Source: Rebecca billardiae RCC1528 (lineage: Eukaryota; Haptophyta). Taken from it: a stretch of DNA of 64,000 nt. This document shows positions 41,353 through 51,588 of this stretch, piece after piece. Under the pieces are notes generated by a model, which was not told the origin of the DNA, did not search any database, and saw only the letters and a program-made list of their open reading frames with translations. Location: positions 62,001 to 126,000 of the forward strand of contig OZ251231.1 in the NCBI GenBank assembly GCA_965240325.2. Direction: 5' to 3'. Each line of letters starts with the position of its first letter. Positions within the stretch are counted from its first letter, which is position 1. Made by a program: the position numbers and the translations under genes.

Positions 41353-42225
41353 AAGACTAAGCACCACTCTGCACCAGAATGTTTCCGCGTCCGAAGCAGG
41401 CAAGCAGCCTTCTACCACGGCCCTTATTGCTTCTACTCCCGTTCGATCGGCTTTTCGAGCGTCGTGAGTCAGGGCGGCACGATGGCGGCTCGCCACGGCG
41501 CGCGCGCAAGGAGAGGCGGCCGGCCGGCGGTGGGCGCGGCGGTCGCGCCACCGGGCGACCGGCACGGGTAGGGGGGCCAAAGTGGCACTGTAGCGTTACT
41601 GACGGCCACGAGCGCGGGTCCTAGCGAGTGTTTAGAGCTGATTTCGGGCTGGATCATTTGCCCTCTGGAGGGGTCTGGGCCGGCCATGTAAAAAAATCAG
41701 GTGCACATACCCTGAATATAGGGCGTAACGGCTAGCATATTTACTTATTAGATGAATGAGCCTGAACTTATTGGAAACGACATGTAACGGTCGTCCTATA
41801 TGTGACATATAGACCATGTCGACCTCACTTTGTTATTAGAGCATCTCAGCGAGATCGTTCTGAGTCCCCAGCAGCAGCAGGTCCCAACATGCGATATAGG
41901 CTGTGTGCTGGCAGGCTGTCAAATATGTAGTTTCCTAGAAGCCACCGATGATCGTTACATACCCACTGTGTATATAGGCGCCATGCTGATGAATACAGCC
42001 TCATCTGATCTCGAGCTGCGAGATACGTTTTCAGACTGTGTATACGGCCACGCGTACGGCGTATTGCAGACATATTAGACCCAAAGCACCGGCCCCACGT
42101 CCTCAGCCCGGGAGTGCTCTCGGTCATAGTCACGGTTTAAAGTCACTCGAGCCAACCGTCACCGCTCCCTGGCCTAGACCTACGAGGCAGGTCAAATCTG
42201 TCGTCGTCGCAGTGCGGCACAGTGC
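41353..42225. other. Intergenic, no supported gene
   Basis: The composition is close to average for the non-coding part. An 82-codon plus frame at 41830-42078 is not supported by codon bias or domains. Nothing else is seen. Confidence 0.35.
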
Positions 42226-45125
42226 CGCTGCGTTCCTGAGCCCCAGCGCCAGAATTACGCGAGATCAGAGAACCTTTCTTTCCTCCCACGCGCGCCATTG
42301 GTCGAGACGTCGCTGAAGGGGGCCGAAAGTTGAGCAGCGGGTAACCTTTTGTTAATGACGTGAGTAAGTCTCGCCGTAGTGGGGCCCAAAATTGCAACCT
42401 ATGACTTTCGCTTGATCGTCCGATCTCTCGAACATCTGCCCCGAAGCGTCGCTTTTGTGAGGATACACAGCAGCATCTCTCCATCGGTTGATCCTGCAGG
42501 CCCTCAACGCTCCTAGACCCTTCGTCGGCGGACGATCTACGAGTGGCGACAGGCGACGCCTCCCCGGCACACTAGTACGAGGTCGATGGCGAACAAACGC
42601 TCGTGCACGGACTAGGGGATGTTTGAGTGCGCGTAGCCTCGCTCGATACGACTGCGGGCAGGCGCGGCCGACGCAGTCCCGGCAGCTCCTGTTGTTTCTG
42701 CCTGCCACGCCTGCGCCGTTCATCATCCGTGCCGCGCGTGGCCCAACAACTTGCCAGCGCCGCCGACAAGTTGGTGATCGAAGGGCGCGATTTGAAGGTT
42801 CAGCCACCACTCAGGTGGGCATCCCGGGCCCACTTTGAGTTGTCTTCGATGCTGCCCACCGCGCTGCTCTCGACAGCCTGCGTGCCCTCGTGACAGCGCG
42901 CGCGTCCCGGCAGCTGCACGGTGCGGCATGTCGGCATGGCTTGCTCAGTCGCTCTTCACCTCTGCAGTGCAGAGGATGGGCCACAGCGATTACAGCGATA
43001 TTGCGGTCGGTGGCAACGAGCATACTTCTCATGACCGCCGCCGCCGCGTGCCGCAGCTACCCGCCACCGGACGTGCTGCATCACACGTCGATGTTCATGG
43101 CTCATTAGACAGGATCTCACGCTCATCTGTGGGCACCGTTGTACGTGCGGCATGGCAAAGCCCTACTGACTTGGATGTGTGGATGCGTCGGCACGGCGGC
43201 AGTCGTCAGTGGCAGTGCTTGGCTCTGTGTCGCAGACGTGGCGCGGCGCCTGGCGCAGTCACGACGCACTCGTTGACCGGGCCACGCGCTGTCTCGGACA
43301 CTGGACGGCGCGGCTCCGAGCAACACTCGCTCGCCGCTGGGCCTGGGCCTGCCGGCCCACAGGGCCTGGGCCGCCTCTGCCCACGCCGAGGCCTGGCCTA
43401 AGACGGTAAGACCCCGGGTCACATAGCACGACGGCTCAGTGCCGCTGCCCTCTGGACCAGTGGCGGTGCTGCTCTGCCGGCTCGGGGCGACCCGCTCGCG
43501 CCGCGGGCCGTGGCAGCGGTCATCGACTCAAACGTGCCGCCGACTCGCGCTCAGCTTCATGGCTGACGGGCTGCGCGAAGCGTCGGCGCTACCGAGAACA
43601 GTCGTGCGCCCTACCCTCTATGCGCCTGCGATCATACGTACTCCGAAGCAGCGCCAGACATGGACGGTGGGCGGTCTCAGCGCCGCGGCGGCACCGCGGG
43701 GCACGCAGCGCATCGGTGCGCGACTGCGCGCCCGGTCATGCATCACCGCGAGCCGCAGAGTCTGAGCCCGAGGAGGCGGAGGACGGCCGGACTCCGGTGG
43801 CGCCGCTGGAATGTCACATGTGATGCGGTTCATCGGAGTCAGGATATTCGATCACAGACACGGTCGTCACTACGGTACAGTCGTCATCATGCATTTAGCG
43901 CAGCATGCCGCGTATAGCGTGACTCACCTTGTTAATATTGGGTCCGCGTGCTGACTGCTGCATCATCAGTATTCAGCCGTGCATAATGGCAATGCTGTCA
44001 AGTGTCAGCATCAGCTGCGCGCGCACGGACAGACGGTCAACGGAACCTTAGCCGCGTGCCCGTTAGTGAATAGTGCGGACGGTCCGCAGTATCGAGTGAT
44101 GAGCAGTAGTCTTATAAAGCCCCGCGCCCTGGACCTGGTACGTACCGAGGCTCCGTAGTATAAAATGTTGCAGTGACTGGGCCCGGCGGGCGTGCGCCGG
44201 CAACACGCCGACGGCTGACCCGGCTACGCCTCCAGTCTGAGTCGCAGATTACGGGCGCCCGCGCACTGGCAGCGGTCGAGCCGACTGGATTGTCAGAGTT
44301 AGTCAGCGAGTCGAGCCGCGGGCGCCGGGCGGTACAGGCATTGCGTGCGCTCGCGTGCAGCCCCCGGAGCCAGCCTGGGGCTCCGAAGGTGTGCTTGCAG
44401 CTGGTGCGTGACCTTACGAGTACTGCACACCGCTTGTTGACACTGCACGCCAAGCCGATCGAAGGCACAACGTGAGGATGTGAACTGGCGGCAGCTTTCT
44501 GCGGATCTGGGCCGTGACCTCTGTAGGCGCGTGGGCACAGAGTGTCCGACGGCGAGGAAAGAGCTCGAGTGGCCGCTATCGGGGCCGAATAGGAAACGTG
44601 CGACTCGCCGTACATCGCACGCCGACTGCTGGCAGGCTCGCCCCCCCCGCCCGCACCTGCACGATCAGCGTCAGGAGCAATGATTGCGGAGTGCGCATTA
44701 GCCGCAGAAGGGGACCAGGTGCGCACGCGCGTGTGCAAGCAAAGGGCGACGCCCAATGTGGACCTACGAAGGTGTGCACGCGGCCGACACTGAGCGCTGA
44801 TGTCCCTGGACCCGCGCGAGAGCTCCTCAGCCACGCCAGCAATGTCGCAGAGACTCTCTGGCGGCCTGGCCTGGCCGGGCTGCGTTCGAAGCCCTGCCGC
44901 CCGCCGACGACCGGCGACAAAACACTCTCGTCTTGGCCTCTTGAACCCTCGGTGGCAATCTCTCGCGATCTGCCTCGCCCGCATAGCACGGCTTTGGGCT
45001 CGTTCGCTCATCAATCGAAGACCGCCAACCGATGCGGGTGCGCTGAAAATGCGATTCTTCGTATGTGAACAATTCCGCGGCTTTATTCTCGCGTAATTCT
45101 GGCGCTGGGGCTCAGGAACGCAGCG
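42226..45125. mobile_element. 2.9-kb segment bounded by perfect 39-bp inverted repeats
   Basis: CGCTGCGTTCCTGAGCCCC and the following 20 bases (42226-42264) are perfectly inverted at 45087-45125. This is the layout of a DNA transposon with terminal inverted repeats, or of two opposite copies of a short element. Flanking bases show no convincing target duplication at these exact edges. Many open frames exist inside (for example 44112-45014 minus, 300 codons), but none has recognisable transposase motifs or gene-like codon bias. The perfect arms mean low age or ongoing conversion. Confidence 0.6.
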
Positions 45126-46120
45126 CCGAGCATGCGATTCGGCAGCAAACGTCTGCTCCAGGCGGTGGCTGGCGTGTCTGCACCAAACCAGGCTGGATGG
45201 GATTGGTCCACATAGGTACGCACTACCCTGTTCCGCGCTATTTCTGGGCTTAGGGGCGGATATTCGGCCTACAGAGGCTGATCCGGCGTTGTTCGGCGCT
45301 CCTGGCTGGCTGCGCGGAGCCCAACGGCAAGCGCCGGCGTGTGCAAGGTGTCAAGATTGAGACGGTCTCTGACGCTCCCGCCGGTCTTGGGCGCACCAGG
45401 GTGCATGAGGGCCCATCTGCATCTGCTTCTGCAGGCATGAGCGTCACAGGGGCGCGCTTGCAGGCACGGTCGAGTGCACGTCGGACCTGTCGAATGAGCC
45501 AACCGCTGCCTGCGAGCACGTCCGCGACGTCCTGAGAGGCGAATGGGAGGCGCCCAGACGCCATCAGAGGGCACACGTGACCCATACCCAACGTACTGAC
45601 CATCGCAAGTGCCACGGCAGGTGCAAACACGGGCCCTACAAGCGGAACATGACAGTTGCGAGCTCCGCGGAGGTGCTGTGCGCGAGCTCGCGCCGGTCTG
45701 CTGACGGCGATTCCGGCGCAGTAGGGCAGGTTAGGCGAGCTGGGCATTCACAGACATACATGGACGATTGGTCCGAGCATCGATCTCATTGGTCCGAGTT
45801 GATCATGCGCCACACCGTGCGGTAGCGTAGCGGGCGTACGCAGCGCACCAATTCAAGCCGGCCGACGCGCGCCGCGCACGGTGCGAGGTGGCCAAGAAGC
45901 GGGTGGTGAGCCGCTGGTGGCGCAAAGGCACGGGTCAGTAGCGCCCACCAGCGTCACGCGCGCGCGCACCCGAGACCATCTCGGCGTCTCAAAGGTCGCG
46001 AGCGCGCGGCGGTCCACTGCCTCCGGCCGCTCGTGCTGGAGCGGAACCGAGCTCTGAGCGCCCGAAGGCGTCGGAGCTCGATTTTCGAGCGAGGTCCGAG
46101 AAAAAGGCTCCGCGCCACCC
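45126..46120. other. Intergenic, no supported gene
   Basis: No frame is gene-like, and no repeats or RNA genes were recognised between the two transposon-like elements that bound it. Confidence 0.35.
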
Positions 46121-46796
46121 TACAGGTCGATGAGGGCAGAATGAGACAGAGGGCACTTTGAGACAAACAAAGGCGGCGGCCCAGTGGCGGCCCAGTGGCG
46201 CCCACTGGGCGTGGTGCATGGCGCCCGCCTCGCACGCGCTACAGCGCCCGGTGAGGTGGACGCAAGTCTGTCAAGACGCGTCGCATGTGTGCCCAAGGTG
46301 CATGCCTGGCACCTCCGCTCGTTTGCCGGCCGCTCCGCTGCCCATGCCTGGCCTGCACGCACCAAACGTAGCCGCCGAACGTGCCCCGCCACTGTGAGAC
46401 GCCCGCGAACCGCGATGCACGGTGCCCTTCAGTGACGTGAGCAAGGTAGTCTACTACTGCAAGGGGACGCCAACCTGACGGCTGGCCATGCAATGGGAGG
46501 CAGTAGGGACGTCAGACACGCGCCAAGAGCCCATGGGAAGCTTGCTCTCCCCAGTTGGTGAGCTCGTCGGGCGTGCGCACGCGGTTTGTCTCAAAGTGCC
46601 CTCCCCCCCCCAAAGTGAGACAAACTTGATGGTGCTCGTGCTCCTCAACGGCATGGAGTTAGCCCACGAGACTCGCAGCTTGAACTCTTCGTCTGATGCC
46701 CTCCACGACGACGTGCGCGAAGGGCGTGAGCGCCATCGTGGTGGAGCGCAAAACACGATCCGGGATTTTGTCTCATTCTGCCCTCACCCACCTGTA
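46121..46796. mobile_element. TA-flanked mariner-like MITE
   Basis: The element is 46123-46794 between TA dinucleotides. The ends are 26-bp inverted repeats with two mismatches (CAGGTCGATGAGGGCAGAAT... and its mirror from CAGGTGGGTGAGGGCAGAAT). A second inverted pair, GAGGGCACTTTGAGACAAAC (46149-46168) and its exact reverse complement (46584-46603), is adjacent to the left end but about 160 bp in from the right end, so extra DNA appears to have entered the right side. No transposase frame. It lies only 14 bp from the next element. Confidence 0.72.
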
Positions 46797-46821
46797 AAAG
46801 GCCGAGGGCTTGGGGAGCAAA

Positions 46822-46938
46822 CCCTCAGGATTAGTCTGCAGCCAAGCCGTTACACGGCACCCTCCGCCTCCGGCGGAGGGTGCTCCGCGGAGGCGGAGGG
46901 TGCCGTGTAACGGCTTGGCTGCAGACTGCCCTCAGGAT
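46822..46938. mobile_element. Nested fold-back element with 10-bp target duplication
   Basis: A 97-bp near-perfect palindrome (46832-46928) has 40-bp arms (AGTCTGCAGCCAAGCCGTTA... and its mirror) around a loop of about 15 bp. It is flanked by exact copies of CCCTCAGGAT (46822-46831 and 46929-46938). Deleting the palindrome and one copy restores the left terminal repeat of the host element. TSDs of 9-10 bp suit Mutator-like fold-back elements. Confidence 0.88.
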
Positions 46939-47013
46939 CGGGCGAGCCGACTGCGCCGTGACTCCCAGTGGGGGTCGCCGTACAGTCGCCGCCGCGCGGC
47001 GAGTCCGTTCCGG

Positions 47014-47636
47014 ATGGCACCGCACTCGCCGCTCGCCGCCGCTGCCCCCTGCGCGCACACGGTGCGCGAAGCTGCTGCGGGGATGAGCGCGCAGCCTGAC
47101 GAGGGCCAGGCGAGCGCCGTGCTGCCATCCCTGCCCCAGATCCACCTCCTCCTCGAAGACGGCGATCCTGGACAGTGGGACGCTGAGCTCGTCATCTCGG
47201 CCGGCGGCCTCGACGTGTACGCGCTCGCGCTCACGGCAGAGAACGAGGCCGTACTGCCGAGCGCGTGGGATGCGCAGGCGCCTGACCGCCTACTCCTTGC
47301 CATCTTCGCTCCGCGCTGGTTCCCGCACAGCTTCAGCAGCCCCGTGTACTTCGTGGACAGCAAGCTCTTGCGAGGCGTTCGCCTCGGCGCCGCTGAACTG
47401 ACGGCGCCGACTCACCTGCTGCTCAAAGCCCAGACGCACCGCAGGCAGCTGGCCAAGGCTCAGCGTGCGGCGAGGCATATGTCTATTCGCCTGCATCTGT
47501 CGCAGGTGCCACGGATGACCGCCGACGCCGTGCTCACCGTCGTGCAGCACCTGCTCGCGCACGGCAAGATGGTCGCTGCGCCTGCGCTGCGCGCCGAGTG
47601 CGCCCGGAGCTCGCCGCGATCGCCGCAGCCTTCTAA
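47014..47636 (+). CDS. Unrecognised protein encoded inside the 1.78-kb TIR element
   Basis: I do not recognise this gene. From 47083 (MSAQPDEGQASAVLPSLPQ; an in-frame ATG also lies at 47014) codon use is as GC3-biased as real genes here and the composition is balanced: QIHLLLEDGDPGQWDAELVI, AIFAPRWFPHSFSSPVYFVD, HLSQVPRMTADAVLTVVQHL. About 180 residues read well. Near 47608 the composition turns Arg/Ser-rich in the same frame, while a neighbouring frame continues sensibly as ELAAIAAAF and stops at 47634-47636. A one-base frameshift (mutation, or an assembly error) near the end is therefore likely. The frame as it stands stays open to 48099. It could be a captured host gene or the element's own protein; no DDE triad or zinc finger is visible. 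Confidence 0.45.
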
Positions 47637-48593
47637 GGCATGGGCGCGAGCTTCCCGGCCAAGGCGCATGAGCTCGAGCAGCGCGCGCAGCCGCGCGCAG
47701 CCGCCGCCTCGCCTCGGCCGCCGGCGGCGGCGCGTCGGTTGGGCACGCATGTCGCCCGAACCTGTAGCAAGGCTTGCAGCCAGTCGACCCTCACGCACGT
47801 CGGCACAAAGTGTACGCTCGCCGAAGCTGCACGCCACGACGAGCCTCGCGCACAAGCGCCCGCCCCGTCGCCGTCGACGACTGCCGCCATCAGCTCCTGA
47901 GCGAACGCACGACCACGCTCGCCCGGTCTTAGTGCGGCCGCCTCTGACTCTCCGGTCGTCCGGTCGCACGGCCCGCGCGGCGCCCGCGGCCCGGCGCCGG
48001 GCGCGTGGCGGCCGCGGCGCACCGACCGGCGCCGGTCAGCTCAGGCTACCGCACGCACGATTGACGCCGCCTACTATGATCGTGGCAGCATCTATATAGG
48101 CCGTAATCTGCCCATCTCGACGCGCGCCGACGTGACCGTAAGTGGGCGCGCACGCAACCCTACGCGGATGGCAGCTGTCGACGGCTGCCCGTTGCGACAC
48201 TGCACGACCCTCAGTAGATCGCCCAGCGCCGGCGACTCGCCGCGCGCACGGGCGAGCGCGCTTGCAGCAGTTGCCCATGTATGTGCCCCGACGTGCCAAG
48301 CTCGAGAGCGCCTCGAAACTCGCCCTGGATGGGCCACGCGCGCAGCCTCGAGAGCGCGCGGCCGCAGACTGGGCCGGGCCGGGCGGAATGCAGCAGGCCT
48401 GCGCGGCGGAGCGAGGCGACAGTGCGGGGCGAGAAGGGGCAGGGATGATCCTCCATGTCTCCCGGGGCCATCCGCCCAGCGCGCGCGGGCGTGCGCGCCG
48501 CGAGGGCCGCGCATCAGCCTGCGCAGCGCGCGTGGTGCGGGTCAGATTGGTCGCCATCGCCCGATCCTGAGGGTTTGCTCCCCAAGCCGAGGG

Positions 48594-49644
48594 CGGAGCG
48601 AAAATGCGACGCGACTTTGCTTTTCATTTTTAAATGGGCGGTTTGGCCCCCCTAGCACGGGCCGAGAGGCATGCCGTGGCGCCCCGTTTGGAAGTCGCCG
48701 ATCGGGGCCTGGACGAGCCGCGGCCCCGGCGCTACCGGGCCCAGCCGGCTCAGTCGCGGCCCCGGAGCCGGGCCGTGCCGGCCGCCGCCACCTAGAGTAT
48801 CGAGCCCGGGCCCTTGCTGCGCACGCGGACGCGGCCCCGGCACGCGGCGCACGGCGCGCTGCGCGCTTGGCAGGGCCATCACCTGACAGGTTGGGGCGGC
48901 GAATGCTCGTCGCCGCTCGGGGGTGGCAGCCACGGCCGGATGCCGCCCCTGCGCGGTCGGCCGGGAGCCAATCGGACCCGGCCCGCTGTCGCCTGACTCC
49001 GCGGGCGGGTCTTAGTTAGAGAAGCCTGAGACTCGTCGGTAGGCTCCAGTAGTGCCGGTGGCTGGCGGTGGCACCGCGCAGACGCCGCCGCGCGGCTGAC
49101 GCACGGCCGGATGCCGCCCCTGCGCGGTCGGCCGGGAGCCAATCGGACCCGGCCCGCTGTCGCCTGACTCCGCGGGCGGGTCTTAGAGAAGCCTCAGAGA
49201 CTCGTCGCAGTAGGCTCCAGTAGTGCCGGTGGCTGGCGGTGGCACCGCGCAGACGCCGCCGCGCGGCTGACGCACTGACGCCCCGCTCAAGGGGGTGGGT
49301 GGCGCGCGCGCTGGGCCGACCACCCACCGCCGCCGCCGCGTAGATGAGCCAGGGTGGGACAGCGCGGGCGCGCCGCGCGGACTGCCGCAGCGGGCCGCGG
49401 AGCCGGCTCGCGGACGGCCCGCGAATCTTGCGAGTGGCGGCGGCGGCTGCTGGGGGTGAGGGAGGGCGTCCCACCCGCCCGGCCTTCCATCGGTCCATCG
49501 GGAACCCGCCCTCCGCCCCCCTCGAGCGCGCGGGTAGCGTGCAAGAAGCAGGCCGTGCGCTGCAACGCGCGCGCCTCTCACGCACTCCGCGCACCAGTGA
49601 CATGGCAGTCGCAGTACCATTGAGGGGCAAGAAAAAGCAAAAGC
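48594..49644. other. Intergenic with 171-bp tandem duplication
   Basis: Besides the tandem pair at 48931-49277 there is no recognisable gene. The region is GC-rich, with Pro/Arg-rich shadow frames on both strands. The end adjoins the tRNA-Arg gene. Confidence 0.4.
48931..49277. repeat. 171-bp tandem duplication
   Basis: Units start at 48931 and 49102 (both CACGGCCGGATGCCGCCCCT). They are nearly identical, differing by a short TTAG insertion and small indels around AGAAGCCTGAGACTCGTC. Recent local duplication upstream of a tRNA gene. Confidence 0.9.
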
Positions 49645-49717
49645 GCACCCCCGGAGGGATTTGAACCCCCACCCTCCCGATCCGTAGTCGGGCGTGATAT
49701 CCATTACACCACGGGAG
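49645..49717 (-). tRNA. trnR-ACG: tRNA-Arg, anticodon ACG
   Basis: A 73-nt cloverleaf on the minus strand. The acceptor stem GCTCCCG pairs with CGGGGGT, including G-U pairs at the first and third positions. The D region is TGGTGTAATGGATATCACG. The anticodon stem CCCGA/TCGGG closes the loop CTACGGA, so the anticodon is ACG, normally edited to ICG in eukaryotes. The T arm contains GGTTCAAATCC. The discriminator is G. A TTTT terminator follows in the transcribed direction (GCTTTTGC, about 49636-49641). No intron. Confidence 0.95.
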
Positions 49718-51588
49718 CTATATCAGGGTGGCGAGGGCATCGCTATTTCAACGTGCGGCGGGCCGCCCTGGCAGGGGTTGTTCCAATTGGCTGGCTGTGG
49801 TCTCAGCTTTTTACAGCTTTCATGGCTCGATGGACGATTGCTGCTGTCACTATGTCACGTCGATCGATTGCGCGCCGGCCCGGCCAGCCACCGCCCCGAG
49901 AGCTGACACAGAATCGCGTCCGCTGCACCACGGCGCGAGGTGCGGGCCGCATCCCGCCCGCGAGTGGCAAGTCCCGGCACCGTGTGAGTGCGGACACTGT
50001 CGGCCCCACGGTCACGGCGGGCCGGCGCGGCCGGCACACGTCGGGCCGCGGCAGACTCTGAGTCGGGCAGCCGGGCAGGGCGCCGGCCCGCCGCGACGTT
50101 CGGCCGGCGGTGGCACCCGCCCGCCAGCGCGCGCACGCGCACGCGCACGTCCGCGGGGTCACTGACGGACGGGGCCGTGCCGACGGCCACGGTGTGCCGC
50201 AGTGACCCGTTGCCGTTGGCAGTGTGCCCGGACGGGTCGTCGACTGCCACGTGACTCGACTGACGACTGACTGCCGACCCCCATTGCTGCTGACACCCGT
50301 TACTTGATGCCGACAAGGAAGCTGACCGGTAGATCGGACTTCGGCGCCAGCTCGCTCCTGACGGCGCCGCTGCTGGCTCCGCTGCCCCGGGAGCGCTCGC
50401 AGTCAGGCCCGCTCGGGCCGCTCGCCGGCGTGCTGGTGGTGTAGACACGCGCCCTCGATCCCGGAGCCGCGGGGGGACTTGTCTTGCCCGCACTGCGAAC
50501 CCACTCCACGATGAGTGAAGCTGTTGACGAGCGCGTCTGCCATCGACGCTCGCTCGCCTTCGCGTGGCGCCTGAGCCACGGCTCGCATTAAGTACCGTCA
50601 CTACCACTTCCAGCGCATGCTGGAACGCGACAGTCGAGAAGGGCGGCGCGTTGCTAACCAAGTGTGCACGTTAAATCGTCATAGTAAACTGTACGCAGAG
50701 CGAGAAGCGCTGCATTGATGCACATCTGCCGCTTGGTCGGCATCTCCACGACTCGGCCGGTGAGCATCTGCTCGACCGTGACTGCTGCGGAGCTGCTGAG
50801 CCCCTGGCTGGCGCGGGGCTCTGACAGGCTGCCTCACTCAGGTCTCACTCGTCAGGTCCGCTTCACTCATCCGCGCCTGGAATGCCATCCTGAGTCCTGA
50901 CCTGACCGCAGCATCAAGGTGCGGCTCCCGCCATCAAAAATACATCACACCGGCTTCAGCGCGACCACCGCAGATTCTCAGCAAGCTGAGTGAAGCTCTA
51001 CTCGCTGAGCCTCTGATTAGCCGTTCTTACTCCAACCTTGCTCCAACAAACAATCATCGGCCGGCTGCTGTCCGGCTGACGTCGCCTGGCGGCCTGGGCC
51101 TGGCCAGCACTGACGTCGCGCGGCGGCGCCGCGACGCGGACGCGCCCTCAGACGGCTGACGGGTGACGGCTCACCGCGGACGCGGCGCGCCCGCGGCCGA
51201 GCAGCATCTGCATGCGTGTCGGGATCGAAATATAATATAATCCGTCTACAGACAATACCATCCGACAACACGCGGGTCGCCAGCGCCGGGACCGCGGTCA
51301 CTGGCGACTACCAGTCTACTCGATCCGAGCATCGAGTAGTGACCGTAGTGACCGTAGTGTGAATCGCGCCCCGCCGATCAGCTTGGCAGCTTGCGGCACA
51401 GTCTCTGCATGAAACAGACAATAATATAATACCGCTCAGCACTCTCGGTGTACATGAGCAGCTGGGAGAAATACTAGATGCGGACGCCGGACAGATCGGC
51501 CGCATGCAGCGCGGCCGTTGTGGAACATACATGTATGGATTGGCCATCTGCGCGGGTGCGTCTTGCTGGTCGTTCGCGCCACACGCCG
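49718..51588. other. Intergenic, 1.9 kb, no supported gene
   Basis: Frames here have no recognisable domains or gene-like codon bias. Weak simple repeats occur (GTAGTGACC at about 51336-51358). The last part is the 3' flank of the first homeobox gene. Confidence 0.35.

Larger units (their letters stand above)
46802..48593. mobile_element. TIR transposon of 1.78 kb with 7-bp target duplication and its own open frame
   Basis: The element is 46809-48586, flanked by CCGAGGG on both sides (46802-46808 and 48587-48593). The first 23 bp (CTTGGGGAGCAAACCCTCAG and 3 more) are perfectly inverted at the right end. If a fold-back insertion at 46832-46928 and its duplicated target are removed, the inverted repeats extend to 30 bp. 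Inside, a plus-strand frame from 47014 or 47083 to about 47636 has gene-like codon use. The TSD length (7 bp, possibly 8 with an edge mutation) fits few superfamilies clearly. I do not recognise a transposase in it, so the superfamily is open. Confidence 0.82.

Noticed and set aside
40932-41361. 8-bp target duplication for the 40941 MITE
   Set aside because: Flanks CCCGTAAG and AGACTAAG share only the last four bases; not convincing.
42488-42505. GGTTGATCCTGC-like string reminiscent of the start of small-subunit rRNA
   Set aside because: The following sequence does not match any rRNA; the similarity is about 12 bases and isolated.
44112-45014. 300-codon minus frame inside the 42226-45125 inverted-repeat segment as a transposase
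   Set aside because: Composition is Arg/Ser/Ala shadow-like and no DDE, zinc-finger or other transposase motif can be seen.
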